The position numbers and the translations under genes were made by a program. From Pantoea sp050157905 (GTDB lineage: Bacteria > Pseudomonadota > Gammaproteobacteria > Enterobacterales > Enterobacteriaceae), in contig NZ_JBKIWZ010000001.1 of the NCBI RefSeq assembly GCF_050157905.1, positions 3,286,001 through 3,350,000 of the forward strand: a stretch of 64,000 nucleotides of DNA, given 5' to 3'. The notes beneath the pieces were generated by a model. That model saw only the letters and a list, made by a program, of their open reading frames with translations, did no database searches and was not told where the DNA came from. Numbering within the stretch: position 1 is the stretch's first letter; the number at the start of each line of letters is the position of its first letter. Shown here in pieces: positions 51,445-60,796 of this stretch.

Positions 51445-53136
51445 ATGAATTATATTAAAACCCTGTCCCAGCAAAAGTTATCGCTGCTGCTGGCGCTTTA
51501 CCTCGGTATCTTACTGAATTTACCGATTTTTTATCGCCGTTTTGATGGCTTTCTCAGGCACTCTACGATAACGAACTGGCTCACTGCCGTCACCGAGGTG
51601 GTGGCCATTGTGCTGCTGACGTTCTTCCTGATGCGCCTGCTGTCGCTGGGAGGAAAGTGGTTTTATCGCGTGCTGGCCACGCTGATTGTGCTGATTTCTG
51701 TTGCCGCTGCCTATTACATGGCGTTTTTTAACGTCGTGATTGGTTACGGTATCGTCGCGTCGGTAATGACCACCGACACCGATCTCTCTAAAGAGGTCGT
51801 GGGCTACCATTTCATTCTGTGGATGGTGCTGGTCAGCGCGTTGCCACTGCTGATGATCTGGCGCAACCGGTTGAGCATGACCCTGAATGAACAGTTGCGG
51901 ACGCCGGGGCAGCGCCTGAAACCGATGCTGATTATGCTGCTCTGTGTCGCGCTGGTCTGGCTGCCGATCCGGTTTTTCGACAAGCTGCAGAAGCACAATG
52001 AAGAGATCACCAATATCGATCTGCCGAGCTACGGCGGAGTCGTGGCGCACTCTTATCTTCCCTCAAACTGGCTGGCGGCGGTCGGGCTGTTTGCGTGGAC
52101 CCGCATGGATGAGTCCCTGAAAAGCGAAGAGCTGCTCGATCCGGCGAAAAAATTTACGTATGTTGCGCCTGCCGGACTGGACGATACCTATGTGGTGTTT
52201 GTGATTGGCGAAACTACGCGCTGGGATCACATGGGAATGCTGGGCTATGAGCGTGACACCACGCCTAAACTGTCAAAAGAGAAGAACCTGGTGGCCTTCC
52301 GGGGGGAGTCCTGTGATACCGCGACCAAACTGTCGCTGCGCTGCATGTTCGTGCGTGAAGGCGGCACCATGGATAATCCGGGGCGTACGCTGAAAGAGCA
52401 GAACGTGTTTGCGGTGATGAAAGAGCTGGGCTTCACCTCGGAACTGTTTGCGATGCAGAGCGAGGTCTGGTTCTACGATAACGTGAATGCCAACAACTTT
52501 GCCTTCCGCGAGCAGATTGGTTCAGAGAAGCGTAATCAGGGTAAAGCGGTCGATGACATGCTGCTGGTGCCGGAGATGAAAGCGTCACTGGATCGTTTTC
52601 CCAAAGGCAAGCATCTGGTGGTGCTTCACACCAAAGGATCGCACTATCTCTATTCGCAGCGTTACCCGCGCAGCTTCGCGAAATATCAGCCGGAATGCAT
52701 GGGCGTGGATGAAACCTGCAGTAAAGCGCAGTTGATTAATGCTTATGATAATTCGGTGCTGTATGTCGACAGCATGCTGGATAGCGTACTGGATCAGCTG
52801 CGCGACAAAAAAGCGATCGTCTTCTATGCAGCCGATCACGGTGAGTCGATCAGCGAGAATATGCATCTGCACGGCACACCGCGTGAGATGGCGCCGCCTG
52901 AGCAGTTCCGGGTGCCGATGATGGTCTGGGCGTCCGATAAGTATCTGGAAGACAGCCAGAACCGCAGCAACTTTGAGCGTCTGCAGGCGCAGCAGCGTGT
53001 AGGGCGTACCCATCGCCATGTTGAGCTGTTCGATACTATCCTGGGTTGCCTGGGATATACCTCGCCAGATGGCGGCATTAACCCGGCTAATAACTGGTGT
53101 CAGGCCACGGCGACGAGTCAGGCTAAGTCGCTGTAG
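51445..53136 (+). CDS. eptB: Kdo phosphoethanolamine transferase EptB
   Basis: 563 residues, the E. coli EptB length, from MNYIKTLSQQKLSLLLALYL; 32 in-frame upstream codons are rejected. Five N-terminal membrane helices, then a periplasmic sulfatase-fold domain with metal-side GETTRWDH, nucleophile Thr in SCDTATKLSLRC and the AADHGES motif. EptB adds phosphoethanolamine to the outer Kdo of LPS. CGGAG lies rather far (about 15 bases) from the ATG, so translation may be weak; in E. coli eptB is controlled by sRNAs. A GAACTC...GTCACA pair near 51371 is only a weak sigma-E candidate. Confidence 0.93.
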   Translation: MNYIKTLSQQKLSLLLALYLGILLNLPIFYRRFDGFLRHSTITNWLTAVTEVVAIVLLTFFLMRLLSLGGKWFYRVLATLIVLISVAAAYYMAFFNVVIGYGIVASVMTTDTDLSKEVVGYHFILWMVLVSALPLLMIWRNRLSMTLNEQLRTPGQRLKPMLIMLLCVALVWLPIRFFDKLQKHNEEITNIDLPSYGGVVAHSYLPSNWLAAVGLFAWTRMDESLKSEELLDPAKKFTYVAPAGLDDTYVVFVIGETTRWDHMGMLGYERDTTPKLSKEKNLVAFRGESCDTATKLSLRCMFVREGGTMDNPGRTLKEQNVFAVMKELGFTSELFAMQSEVWFYDNVNANNFAFREQIGSEKRNQGKAVDDMLLVPEMKASLDRFPKGKHLVVLHTKGSHYLYSQRYPRSFAKYQPECMGVDETCSKAQLINAYDNSVLYVDSMLDSVLDQLRDKKAIVFYAADHGESISENMHLHGTPREMAPPEQFRVPMMVWASDKYLEDSQNRSNFERLQAQQRVGRTHRHVELFDTILGCLGYTSPDGGINPANNWCQATATSQAKSL

Positions 53137-53222
53137 CAGAGCATGAAAAGGCAGTGGCAGACCGCTGGAACCCGTTAACCGCGTGCTTTCCAGGCGATTG
53201 GCGGCAAAAGCTCAAAAAGCGG

Positions 53223-53251
53223 TTGACGCTGTTCGGGGGGAGCAGTAACAT
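53223..53251 (+). promoter_or_regulatory. tRNA-Pro promoter
   Basis: TTGACG (53223-53228), 17-base spacer, TAACAT (53246-53251), then a GC-rich GCGCCCC discriminator as in stringently controlled stable-RNA genes; the tRNA starts 11 bases later. Confidence 0.8.
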
Positions 53252-53261
53252 GCGCCCCCAT

Positions 53262-53338
53262 CGGCGAGTAGCGCAGCTTGGTAGCGCAACTGGTTTGGGA
53301 CCAGTGGGTCGGAGGTTCGAATCCTCTCTCGCCGACCA
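53262..53338 (+). tRNA. tRNA-Pro (anticodon UGG)
   Basis: 77 bases including encoded CCA. Acceptor arms CGGCGAG/CTCGCCG, D arm GCGC...GCGC, anticodon stem ACTGG/CCAGT with loop TTTGGGA (anticodon TGG) and T arm GGAGG/CCTCT. As recalled, the sequence equals E. coli proM. It lies between eptB and dppA, where E. coli carries proK (CGG). Confidence 0.97.
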
Positions 53339-53399
53339 TATTTAAGAAACCTGTCTGAAAAGACAGGTTTTTTTTCGTCTGCAGAAAAGAGGATGAGAA
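53320..53399 (+). repeat. 80-base direct repeat, copy A (tRNA 3' end plus terminator)
   Basis: Runs from AATCCTCTCTCGCCGACC in the tRNA T arm and acceptor through the terminator to AGAGGATGAGAA. Copy B follows at 53481-53559 with four differences (ATA to CTG, one T fewer). Confidence 0.9.
53346..53376 (+). terminator. tRNA-Pro terminator (first copy)
   Basis: Stem AAACCTGTCT/AGACAGGTTT, GAAA loop, eight T. Confidence 0.9.
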
Positions 53400-53437
53400 C
53401 CGACAGAGGAGGTTTGCGCCGAGCGAAGCGAGACAAC

Positions 53438-53478
53438 GTTGCGTCAGCAACGGCCCGAAGGGCGCTGCGCAAAGCAGC
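53438..53478 (+). repeat. string of three mini-hairpins between the repeat copies
   Basis: GTTGC-GTCA-GCAAC (53438-53451), GCCC-GAA-GGGC (53453-53463) and GCTGC-GCAAA-GCAGC (53464-53478), almost without spacing, preceded by AGCGAAGCGA. They would fold in a tRNA read-through transcript. Confidence 0.7.
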
Positions 53479-53480
53479 GT

Positions 53481-53559
53481 AATCCTCTCTCGCCGACCCT
53501 GTTTAAGAAACCTGTCTGAAAAGACAGGTTTTTTTCGTCTGCAGAAAAGAGGATGAGAA
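53481..53559 (+). repeat. direct repeat, copy B (partial tRNA-Pro 3' end and second terminator)
   Basis: 79 bases nearly identical to copy A. It carries only the last 18 or so bases of the tRNA and no CCA end (CCCT instead), so it is not a tRNA gene, but the terminator hairpin with seven T is intact. Confidence 0.9.
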
Positions 53560-54463
53560 TCTGGTCGCCCCTTACCGCCACGCAAAATCTCAAGGCGCAG
53601 GGAACCGGGACAGAAGAGGAAAGCGTCCCACGCCAGGGAGGGCGTGGGCCGAACGTCCGGGGAAGGTTTAAGCGCCTTTCCGGTCTGACCCTGTTTCCGG
53701 CGCACTCCCGATCTGACCGCCCTGAACGCCCCTTCGCGTTGCGTCCGGCGGAGATTTCTGGCAGTGCAAAAGCCCGAACCGAATCATTCTGGCCGGCTTA
53801 CCAGCGCCAGCAAGCCCCGCAGAGTGAACGGCTCCGGTTTCCTGTGCGATATCAGGTGTCAGATGTCAACCCCACGAAGCTTCTGGCTTTTCCGAAAAGT
53901 TCCAGTAAACCCCCTTCGTCATCTGTTTCGCGGGTTAACCGCTGTTAATAGCGCTTTCGTGCTGGCAGCCCTTGCCTTATCAGAGCTGCCAGCATAATTC
54001 GCGACACGTTCTTCTTATGACTGAAAGCATCAACATGCTGATTTCTTATGCTTCTTAACCAGCATATTCCGCTGGATGAACGTCATAACGCACGGTGAAT
54101 CGTTCAGTTATTCAGCATTTGCCGGTAAAAGTTTTAAGTTTTTTAGCGGTGAGAATCACTAGCGACAGAGCAGCCGTCCAGCACAATGCACGGAAGTCAG
54201 GTCTTATGTGCTGTGTATTGTAGGGCTTTCAGCGCAAAACGGTTTTTATTACCGTTGCATGCTATTCCTCACACTCTGTGTAAATAAGTAACCGTTGTAT
54301 TGACGTTCTTTGCAACTGTTGACAAATTGATGCGTCAATAACGTGCAGTTACGGAATTTTCTGAATGCCTAATCAGCATGAGAAAAACAAACGGCATCGT
54401 GCGTTTACACCACCCGTTCGGTGGTTTGCCTGAACCGCATAAAAAAATCAGAGGTCGGGCAAT
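53560..54463. other. intergenic region upstream of dppA
   Basis: About 900 bases with no convincing gene. Two hairpins stand out: CCCACGCC/GGCGTGGG (53627-53648) and GCTGGCAGC/GCTGCCAGC (53961-53993). The right part (from about 54000) turns AT-rich, with TTGACA near 54317 as a likely part of the dppA promoter. Confidence 0.5.
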
Positions 54464-54482
54464 ACACAACATCACATCACAA
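54464..54482 (+). promoter_or_regulatory. C/A-rich leader segment before dppA, probable GcvB target
   Basis: ACACAACATCACATCACAA directly precedes TGGAG, the dppA ribosome site. GcvB sRNA uses its GU-rich R1 segment to bind such CA-rich stretches and represses dppA in E. coli and Salmonella. The gcvB gene itself is not in the window. Confidence 0.6.
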
Positions 54483-54494
54483 TGGAGCAAAAGC

Positions 54495-56105
54495 ATGATC
54501 AACTCCCTGGCTAAATCCGGGATGCTGAAGGTCGGTCTGAGCCTGATTGCTATGACTGTCGCCGCCGGTGTTCAGGCAAAAACCCTCGTATACTGTTCTG
54601 AAGGTTCGCCGGAAGGCTTTAACCCGCAGCTGTTCACCTCGGGCACGACCTACGATGCCAGCTCACGTCAGATCTACAACCGACTGGTTGAGTTCACCAT
54701 TGGCACCACTGAACTGCACGCGGCGCTGGCAGAGAAATGGGATGTCAGCGAAGACGGTAAAACCTACACCTTCCACCTGCGCAAAGGCGTGAAGTGGCAG
54801 ACCACCAAAGATTTCAAACCGACGCGCGAATTTAACGCGGATGATGTGGTGTTCACCTTCGAGCGCCAGCTGGACAAAAATAACGCCTACCACGGCGTTT
54901 CCGGCGGCAGCTACGAATATTTCGAAGGCATGGATATGCCGAAGCTGATCAGCAAAGTCGAAAAAGTGGACGACCACACCGTGCGTTTCGTGCTGACACG
55001 TCCTGAAGCGCCATTCCTGGCTGACCTCGGTATGGACTTTGCCTCGATTCTGTCGAAAGAGTATGCCGACAACATGCTGAAAGCGGGCACCCCGCAGAAC
55101 GTCGACCTGAATCCGGTGGGTACCGGGCCGTTCCAGCTGCTGCAGTACCAGAAAGATTCCCGCATCCTGTACAAAGCGAACCCGGATTACTGGGGGACCA
55201 AGCCGAAAATCGATCGCCTGGTCTTCTCCATCACGCCAGATGCGTCCGTGCGTTACGCCAAGCTGCAGAAAGGCGAATGCCAGGTGATGCCGTACCCGAA
55301 CCCGGCTGACATCGCCCGTATGAAGCAGGATAAGAACATCAACCTGTATGAGCAGGCTGGCCTGAACGTCGGTTATCTGTCGTACAACGTTGAGAAAAAA
55401 CCGCTGGATAACCTGAAAGTGCGTCAGGCACTGACCATGGCGGTCAACAAAAAGGCGATCATCGACGCCGTTTATCAGGGTGCAGGCCAGCCGGCTAAGA
55501 ACCTGATCCCACCAACCATGTGGGGCTATAACGACGCAGTGAAAGATTACGCTTACGATCCTGAGAAAGCCAAAGCGCTGCTGAAAGAAGCGGGCATGGC
55601 GGACGGTTTCTCCATCGACCTGTGGGCGATGCCGGTTCAGCGTCCTTACAACCCGAACGCACGCCGTATGGCGGAGATGATCCAGAGCGACTGGGCAAAG
55701 ATTGGCGTGAAAGCCAAAATCGTCACCTACGAGTGGGGCGAATATCTGAAGCGTGCTAAAGCGGGCGAGCACCAGACCGTCATGATGGGCTGGACCGGCG
55801 ACAACGGTGACCCGGATAACTTCCTGGCGACGCTGTTCAGCTGTTCTGCAGCCAAAGATGGCTCTAACTACTCGCGCTGGTGTGATAAGTCCTTCGAGGA
55901 TCAGATCCAGCCAGCCCGCGCCACCGCCGATCAGGCGAAGCGCATCGAGTACTACAAGCAGGCTCAGGTTGTAATGCATGACCAGGCACCGGCGCTGATG
56001 ATCGCGCACTCTACGGTCTATGAACCGGTCAGCAAGAAAGTCACCGGGTACAAAGTCGATCCGCTGGGCGGACACTACTTTGCCCAGGTAGACATTAACG
56101 AATAA
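54495..56105 (+). CDS. dppA: periplasmic dipeptide-binding protein DppA
   Basis: 536 residues from MINSLAKSGMLKVGLSLIAM (E. coli 535); the 39-codon in-frame extension is leader. Signal peptide cleaves after VQA at residue 28 before KTLVYCSEGSPEGF. Class C substrate-binding protein, SBP_bac_5 family, with a disulfide-type Cys pair (FSCSAAKDG...RWCDKS). It binds dipeptides for DppBCDF and, in E. coli, also heme and acts in chemotaxis. First gene of the operon. Confidence 0.97.
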   Translation: MINSLAKSGMLKVGLSLIAMTVAAGVQAKTLVYCSEGSPEGFNPQLFTSGTTYDASSRQIYNRLVEFTIGTTELHAALAEKWDVSEDGKTYTFHLRKGVKWQTTKDFKPTREFNADDVVFTFERQLDKNNAYHGVSGGSYEYFEGMDMPKLISKVEKVDDHTVRFVLTRPEAPFLADLGMDFASILSKEYADNMLKAGTPQNVDLNPVGTGPFQLLQYQKDSRILYKANPDYWGTKPKIDRLVFSITPDASVRYAKLQKGECQVMPYPNPADIARMKQDKNINLYEQAGLNVGYLSYNVEKKPLDNLKVRQALTMAVNKKAIIDAVYQGAGQPAKNLIPPTMWGYNDAVKDYAYDPEKAKALLKEAGMADGFSIDLWAMPVQRPYNPNARRMAEMIQSDWAKIGVKAKIVTYEWGEYLKRAKAGEHQTVMMGWTGDNGDPDNFLATLFSCSAAKDGSNYSRWCDKSFEDQIQPARATADQAKRIEYYKQAQVVMHDQAPALMIAHSTVYEPVSKKVTGYKVDPLGGHYFAQVDINE

Positions 56106-56116
56106 TTGTCGCATTT

Positions 56117-56141
56117 CCGGGGCGGCAGCACGTCGCCCCGG
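56117..56141 (+). terminator. dppA-dppB intergenic stem-loop
   Basis: CCGGGGCG/CGCCCCGG with a nine-base loop, no T-run, 12 bases after the dppA stop. Likely protects dppA mRNA or lowers read-through to dppBCDF, giving more binding protein than permease. Confidence 0.65.
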
Positions 56142-56275
56142 CTCTATCTCCCTGTTTTACTGGAAACGGTAGAGGCGCAGCCTGTCTGCGTCGCGGTCGG
56201 GTCTACCCGATCGTCAGATGTAAGCAATAACCCCCCTCGCGGCGACGGTCGCGCGGACAAGAGAGAAACCGGATT

Positions 56276-57295
56276 ATGCTGCAGTTCATACTCCGACGTC
56301 TGGGCCTTGTCATCCCAACGTTTATCGGCATTACATTACTTACCTTCGCGTTTGTTCACATGATCCCCGGCGATCCGGTCCTGATCATGGCGGGTGAGCG
56401 CGGTATTTCACCTGAGCGTCATGCACAGTTAATGGCGCTGCTGGGTCTGGATCAGCCGCTATGGAAACAGTATCTGAACTACATCAACGGCGTGTTGCAT
56501 GGCGACCTCGGCATTTCACTGAAGAGCCGCATCCCGGTCTGGGATGAGTTCGTGCCGCGCTTCAAAGCGACACTGGAACTCGGCATCTGCGCCATGATCT
56601 TCGCCGTCGCTATCGGCATCCCGGTGGGTGTCCTGGCGGCCGTAAAACGTGGCTCGATTTTCGATCATACGGCGGTAGGCATCTCACTGACCGGTTACTC
56701 CATGCCGATTTTCTGGTGGGGCATCATGCTGATCATGCTGGTGTCGGTGCAGTTTAACCTGACGCCGGTGTCCGGGCGGGTGGGCGACAGCGTTTTCCTG
56801 GACGATACGCTGCCGCTGACCGGCTTTATGCTGATCGATACCTTCTTCTATGGCGAGCCGGGTGATTTCCACGATGCGGTGATGCACATGATCCTGCCTG
56901 CCATCGTGCTCGGCACCATTCCGCTGGCGGTGATTGTGCGTATGACGCGCTCGGCCATGCTCGAAGTCCTGGGTGAAGATTACATCCGTACGGCGCGCGC
57001 CAAGGGCTTAACCCGGATGCGCGTGATCGTGGTGCATGCGCTGCGCAACGCCATGCTGCCGGTGGTAACGGTGATTGGTCTGCAGGTCGGCACACTGCTG
57101 GCCGGGGCGATTCTGACCGAAACCATCTTCTCCTGGCCGGGTCTGGGTCGCTGGCTGATTGAAGCGTTGCAGCGCCGCGACTATCCGGTGGTGCAGGGCG
57201 GTGTGCTGCTGACCGCCGTCTTGATTATTCTGGTCAACCTGCTGGTTGATCTGCTGTATGGCGTGGTGAATCCGCGCATACGTCACAAGAAATAA
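56276..57295 (+). CDS. dppB: dipeptide ABC transporter permease DppB
   Basis: 339 residues, E. coli length. Six membrane segments; LLTFAFVHMIPGDPV at the start and the ABC-contacting EAA loop DYIRTARAKGLTRMRVIVVHALRNAMLP. Forms the channel with DppC. It follows dppA after 170 bases and is nine bases before dppC. Confidence 0.97.
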   Translation: MLQFILRRLGLVIPTFIGITLLTFAFVHMIPGDPVLIMAGERGISPERHAQLMALLGLDQPLWKQYLNYINGVLHGDLGISLKSRIPVWDEFVPRFKATLELGICAMIFAVAIGIPVGVLAAVKRGSIFDHTAVGISLTGYSMPIFWWGIMLIMLVSVQFNLTPVSGRVGDSVFLDDTLPLTGFMLIDTFFYGEPGDFHDAVMHMILPAIVLGTIPLAVIVRMTRSAMLEVLGEDYIRTARAKGLTRMRVIVVHALRNAMLPVVTVIGLQVGTLLAGAILTETIFSWPGLGRWLIEALQRRDYPVVQGGVLLTAVLIILVNLLVDLLYGVVNPRIRHKK

Positions 57296-57304
57296 GGGGG
57301 CATC

Positions 57305-58207
57305 ATGTCTGTTGTTGAACCCGGCAGCGTTAACGTTGCACCCAAGCCGATGACCCCGTTTCAGGAATTCTGGCACTATTTTAAGCGTAACAAAGGCGCG
57401 GTAATTGGCCTGGTCTACATCATCATTGTGCTGCTGTGCGCCATCTTCGCCGATGTGCTGGCCCCGCATTCACCGGCTGAGCAGTTCCGTGATGCGCTGC
57501 TGCATCCGCCGGTCTGGCAGGATGGCGGGAGCTGGAGCTACATTCTGGGCACCGATGACGTGGGCCGCGATGTGCTGTCGCGCCTGATGTTTGGTGCCCG
57601 CCTGTCGCTGCTGGTGGGCTGTCTGGTGGTGGTGCTGTCGCTGATTTTCGGCGTGATATTCGGTCTGCTGGCGGGGTATCTCGGCGGCGTGGTCGATGCC
57701 ACCATCATGCGTCTGGTCGACATCATGCTGGCGCTGCCCAGCCTGCTGCTGGCCCTGGTGCTGGTTGCCATTTTTGGCCCCTCCATCGTTAACGCCTCCA
57801 TCGCGCTGACCTTTGTGGCGCTGCCGCACTATATTCGTCTGACGCGCGCGGCGGTGCTGGTGGAAGTCAATCGCGATTACGTGACCGCCTCCGGCGTCGC
57901 GGGTGCCGGTATGCTGCGCCAGATGTTCGTGAATATTCTGCCTAACTGCCTGGCACCGCTGATCGTGCAGGCTTCATTAGGTTTCTCCAACGCCATTCTC
58001 GATATGGCGGCGTTGGGCTTTCTCGGTATGGGTGCGCAACCGCCAACGCCGGAGTGGGGCACCATGCTCTCCGACGTCCTGCAGTATGCGCAAAGTGCCT
58101 GGTGGGTGGTGACCTTCCCCGGACTGGTCATTCTGCTGACCGTGCTGGCATTTAACCTGATGGGCGATGGTTTGCGTGATGCACTCGACCCGAAACTCAA
58201 GCAGTAA
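57305..58207 (+). CDS. dppC: dipeptide ABC transporter permease DppC
   Basis: 300 residues, E. coli length. OppC-type N-terminus (FWHYFKRNKGAVIGLVYIII), LGTDDVGRDVLSRLMFGARLS and the EAA loop DYVTASGVAGAGMLRQMFVN. Second membrane half of the transporter. Confidence 0.97.
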   Translation: MSVVEPGSVNVAPKPMTPFQEFWHYFKRNKGAVIGLVYIIIVLLCAIFADVLAPHSPAEQFRDALLHPPVWQDGGSWSYILGTDDVGRDVLSRLMFGARLSLLVGCLVVVLSLIFGVIFGLLAGYLGGVVDATIMRLVDIMLALPSLLLALVLVAIFGPSIVNASIALTFVALPHYIRLTRAAVLVEVNRDYVTASGVAGAGMLRQMFVNILPNCLAPLIVQASLGFSNAILDMAALGFLGMGAQPPTPEWGTMLSDVLQYAQSAWWVVTFPGLVILLTVLAFNLMGDGLRDALDPKLKQ

Positions 58208-58219
58208 AGAGGCACCGAG

Positions 58220-59206
58220 ATGGCGTTATTAAATGTAGACAAACTGTCGGTGCATTTCGGCGACGAGAAAGCACCGTTCCGCGCGGTTGACCGCATCAGT
58301 TATCAGGTTGAGCAGGGCCAGGTCGTGGGCATTGTGGGCGAGTCCGGCTCCGGCAAATCGGTCAGCTCACTGGCGATCATGGGCCTGATCGATTTCCCTG
58401 GCAAAGTGATGGCGGAGAAGCTGGAGTTCAACCAGCGCGACCTGAAACGCATCTCCGAAAAAGAGCGTCGCCAGCTGGTGGGCGCAGAAGTGGCGATGAT
58501 TTTCCAGGACCCGATGACCAGCCTCAACCCCTGCTACACCGTGGGCTACCAGATTATGGAAGCGATCAAGGTGCATCAGGGCGGCAACAAACGCACCCGT
58601 CGTCAGCGGGCAATCGACCTGCTCAATCAGGTTGGTATTCCGGATCCCGCCTCACGACTCGATGTCTATCCGCATCAGCTGTCGGGCGGGATGAGTCAGC
58701 GTGTAATGATTGCCATGGCGATCGCCTGTCGGCCTAAGCTGTTAATCGCCGATGAGCCGACCACGGCGCTCGACGTGACCATCCAGGCGCAGATCATTGA
58801 GCTGCTGCTGGAGCTGCAGCGTCAGGAGAACATGGCGCTGATCCTGATTACGCACGATCTGGCGCTGGTGGCCGAAGCCGCGCACCACATTATCGTGATG
58901 TATGCCGGTCAGGTGGTGGAGAGCGGCAAAGCTGGCGATATCTTCAAAGCGCCACGCCATCCCTATACGCAGGCGCTGCTGCGCGCGCTGCCGGAGTTTG
59001 CAGCAGACAAAGCGCGTCTGGCCTCGCTGCCGGGCGTGGTGCCGGGCAAGTATGACCGCCCGATTGGCTGTCTGCTGAATCCACGCTGCCCGTATGCAAC
59101 TGACCGCTGTCGTCAGGAAGAACCTGAACTGCGCACCATTCCAGGACGCCAGTCCAAGTGTCACTATCCGCTGGACGATGCCGGGAGACCAACCTATGAG
59201 TCATGA
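58220..59206 (+). CDS. dppD: dipeptide ABC transporter ATPase DppD
   Basis: 328 residues. Walker A GESGSGKSV, Q loop MIFQDPMTSLNP, signature LSGGMSQRV, Walker B LLIADEPTTALD, and the OppD/F C-terminal Cys motif CLLNPRCPYATDRCRQEEPE that can hold an iron-sulfur cluster. Its end overlaps dppF by 11 bases. Confidence 0.97.
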   Translation: MALLNVDKLSVHFGDEKAPFRAVDRISYQVEQGQVVGIVGESGSGKSVSSLAIMGLIDFPGKVMAEKLEFNQRDLKRISEKERRQLVGAEVAMIFQDPMTSLNPCYTVGYQIMEAIKVHQGGNKRTRRQRAIDLLNQVGIPDPASRLDVYPHQLSGGMSQRVMIAMAIACRPKLLIADEPTTALDVTIQAQIIELLLELQRQENMALILITHDLALVAEAAHHIIVMYAGQVVESGKAGDIFKAPRHPYTQALLRALPEFAADKARLASLPGVVPGKYDRPIGCLLNPRCPYATDRCRQEEPELRTIPGRQSKCHYPLDDAGRPTYES

Positions 59207-60218
59207 AACCAATAAAGATCAGTTCCTGCTGCAGGCCATCGATCTCAAGAAGCACTATCCGGTGAAGAAGGGACTGTTTGGTCAGGAGCGCCTGGTCAAA
59301 GCGCTGGATGGCGTCTCTTTTAATCTGGAGCGGGGTAAAACCCTGGCGGTGGTCGGGGAGTCCGGCTGTGGGAAATCCACCCTCGGCCGCCTGCTGACCA
59401 TGATTGAAACGCCGACCGAAGGCCAGCTCTACTGGCACGGTCAGGATCTGCTGAAGCACGATCCTCAGGCGCAGAAGCTGCGCCGTCAGAAAATTCAGAT
59501 CGTGTTCCAGAACCCGTATGGCTCGCTCAATCCGCGTAAAAAAGTGAGCCAGATTCTGGAAGAGCCGCTGGTCATCAATACGCAACTGACCAAAGCAGAA
59601 CGCCGCGAGAAGACGCTGGAGATGATGGCGAAAGTGGGCCTGAAGACCGAGCATTACGACCGCTATCCGCACATGTTCTCCGGCGGTCAGCGTCAGCGTA
59701 TTGCAATCGCACGCGGGCTGATGCTCGATCCGGATGTCCTGATTGCCGATGAGCCGGTTTCTGCGCTTGATGTGTCGGTGCGTGCCCAGGTACTTAACCT
59801 GATGATGGATCTGCAACAGGATATGGGGCTCTCTTACGTCTTTATCTCGCACGATCTGTCGGTGGTGGAACACATTGCCGATGAGGTGATGGTGATGTAT
59901 CTGGGCCGTTGCGTCGAGAAGGGGAGCAAAGAGGCCATTTTCTCGAATCCGCGTCATCCCTATACTCAGGCTCTGCTGTCCGCGACGCCGCGTCTGAATC
60001 CTGACGACCGCCGCGAACGTATTAAGCTGACCGGCGAGCTGCCCAGCCCGCTTAATCCGCCGCCGGGTTGTGCCTTTAATGCGCGCTGTCATCGTCGTTT
60101 TGGCACCTGTGTGCAGCTGCAGCCGAAGCTGAAAAACTACGGTGGACAGGAGATTGCCTGCTTCGCTGTGGACCAGGATGAAAATCAGCCGGTGGGTGTG
60201 GCAGAGAAGGTCAGCTGA
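59196..60218 (+). CDS. dppF: dipeptide ABC transporter ATPase DppF
   Basis: 340 residues from MSHETNKDQFLLQAIDLKKH (E. coli 334), with GGGAG upstream; 34 earlier codons lie inside dppD and are rejected. Walker A GESGCGKST, signature FSGGQRQRI, Walker B VLIADEPVSALD, and the C-terminal CAFNARCHRRFGTC motif. Pairs with DppD. Confidence 0.97.
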   Translation: MSHETNKDQFLLQAIDLKKHYPVKKGLFGQERLVKALDGVSFNLERGKTLAVVGESGCGKSTLGRLLTMIETPTEGQLYWHGQDLLKHDPQAQKLRRQKIQIVFQNPYGSLNPRKKVSQILEEPLVINTQLTKAERREKTLEMMAKVGLKTEHYDRYPHMFSGGQRQRIAIARGLMLDPDVLIADEPVSALDVSVRAQVLNLMMDLQQDMGLSYVFISHDLSVVEHIADEVMVMYLGRCVEKGSKEAIFSNPRHPYTQALLSATPRLNPDDRRERIKLTGELPSPLNPPPGCAFNARCHRRFGTCVQLQPKLKNYGGQEIACFAVDQDENQPVGVAEKVS

Positions 60219-60301
60219 AGATGTACGGCTTGCGCGCCAGCCGCGCTGAGCGCACAGGCCACCACCGGTTCTGACGTCCTGACGCGATTCCCCCGGTATG
60301 A

Positions 60302-60325
60302 GGCTCCTTTCTGGAGCCTTTTTTT
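60302..60325 (+). terminator. dpp operon terminator
   Basis: Stem GGCTCC/GGAGCC, loop TTTCT, seven T. The following 470 bases up to bcsO are AT-rich and hold no gene; TATATT near 60757 may be the bcs -10. Confidence 0.88.
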
Positions 60326-60796
60326 ATCTCAACTCAGCCTCAGACCTTATCCCGGGCGGGTCAGCGATGACGCAGCGGCGATACCTTTCATTTTTTCTTT
60401 AATACTGCTCACCTGATTTTTTATGGCAGAGGCTCTGTGCAAAAAAAGATAAGGACTTTCAATCCCTCAGCGCCGCATTTCGCTTTCATTTCTCCGCGCC
60501 GCAGGTTTGTTTGCATTATCGGGGGAATTTACCCCAGTCAGCCTGACTCTGCCGGCGGTCATCAACGTGGTTAATCCTTAAAAATTATTAAAATTGCACA
60601 GCCAGATTTAACTTAAGAAATAATTATTAATTATCAGCTTTAATGTGGTGAGGATGGCGTTATTCGGCTAAATAAGAATCTTTATGGTTAATCTGTTTTA
60701 TTGATTTTGGCTTTTTTGTAATCAGATTTTTCTGACGATAATTAAATGGATATGCTATATTCCGGAAAATTTCCCTCCTGTTGCAGGCCATGACGA

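Noticed and set aside
53320..53559. attL/attR of an integrated element at tRNA-Pro
   Set aside because: The repeat includes the terminator as well as the tRNA end, the copies are only 161 bases apart, and no integrase lies between; a local duplication fits better.
53175..53705. Minus-strand open frame with a GERGFEPPTHWSQTSC segment
   Set aside because: It is the reverse complement of the tRNA-Pro and its terminators; this peptide is a known false translation of tRNA genes.
54663..56114. 483-codon open frame opposite dppA
   Set aside because: Shadow frame with no ribosome site or domain; dppA on the other strand is unambiguous.
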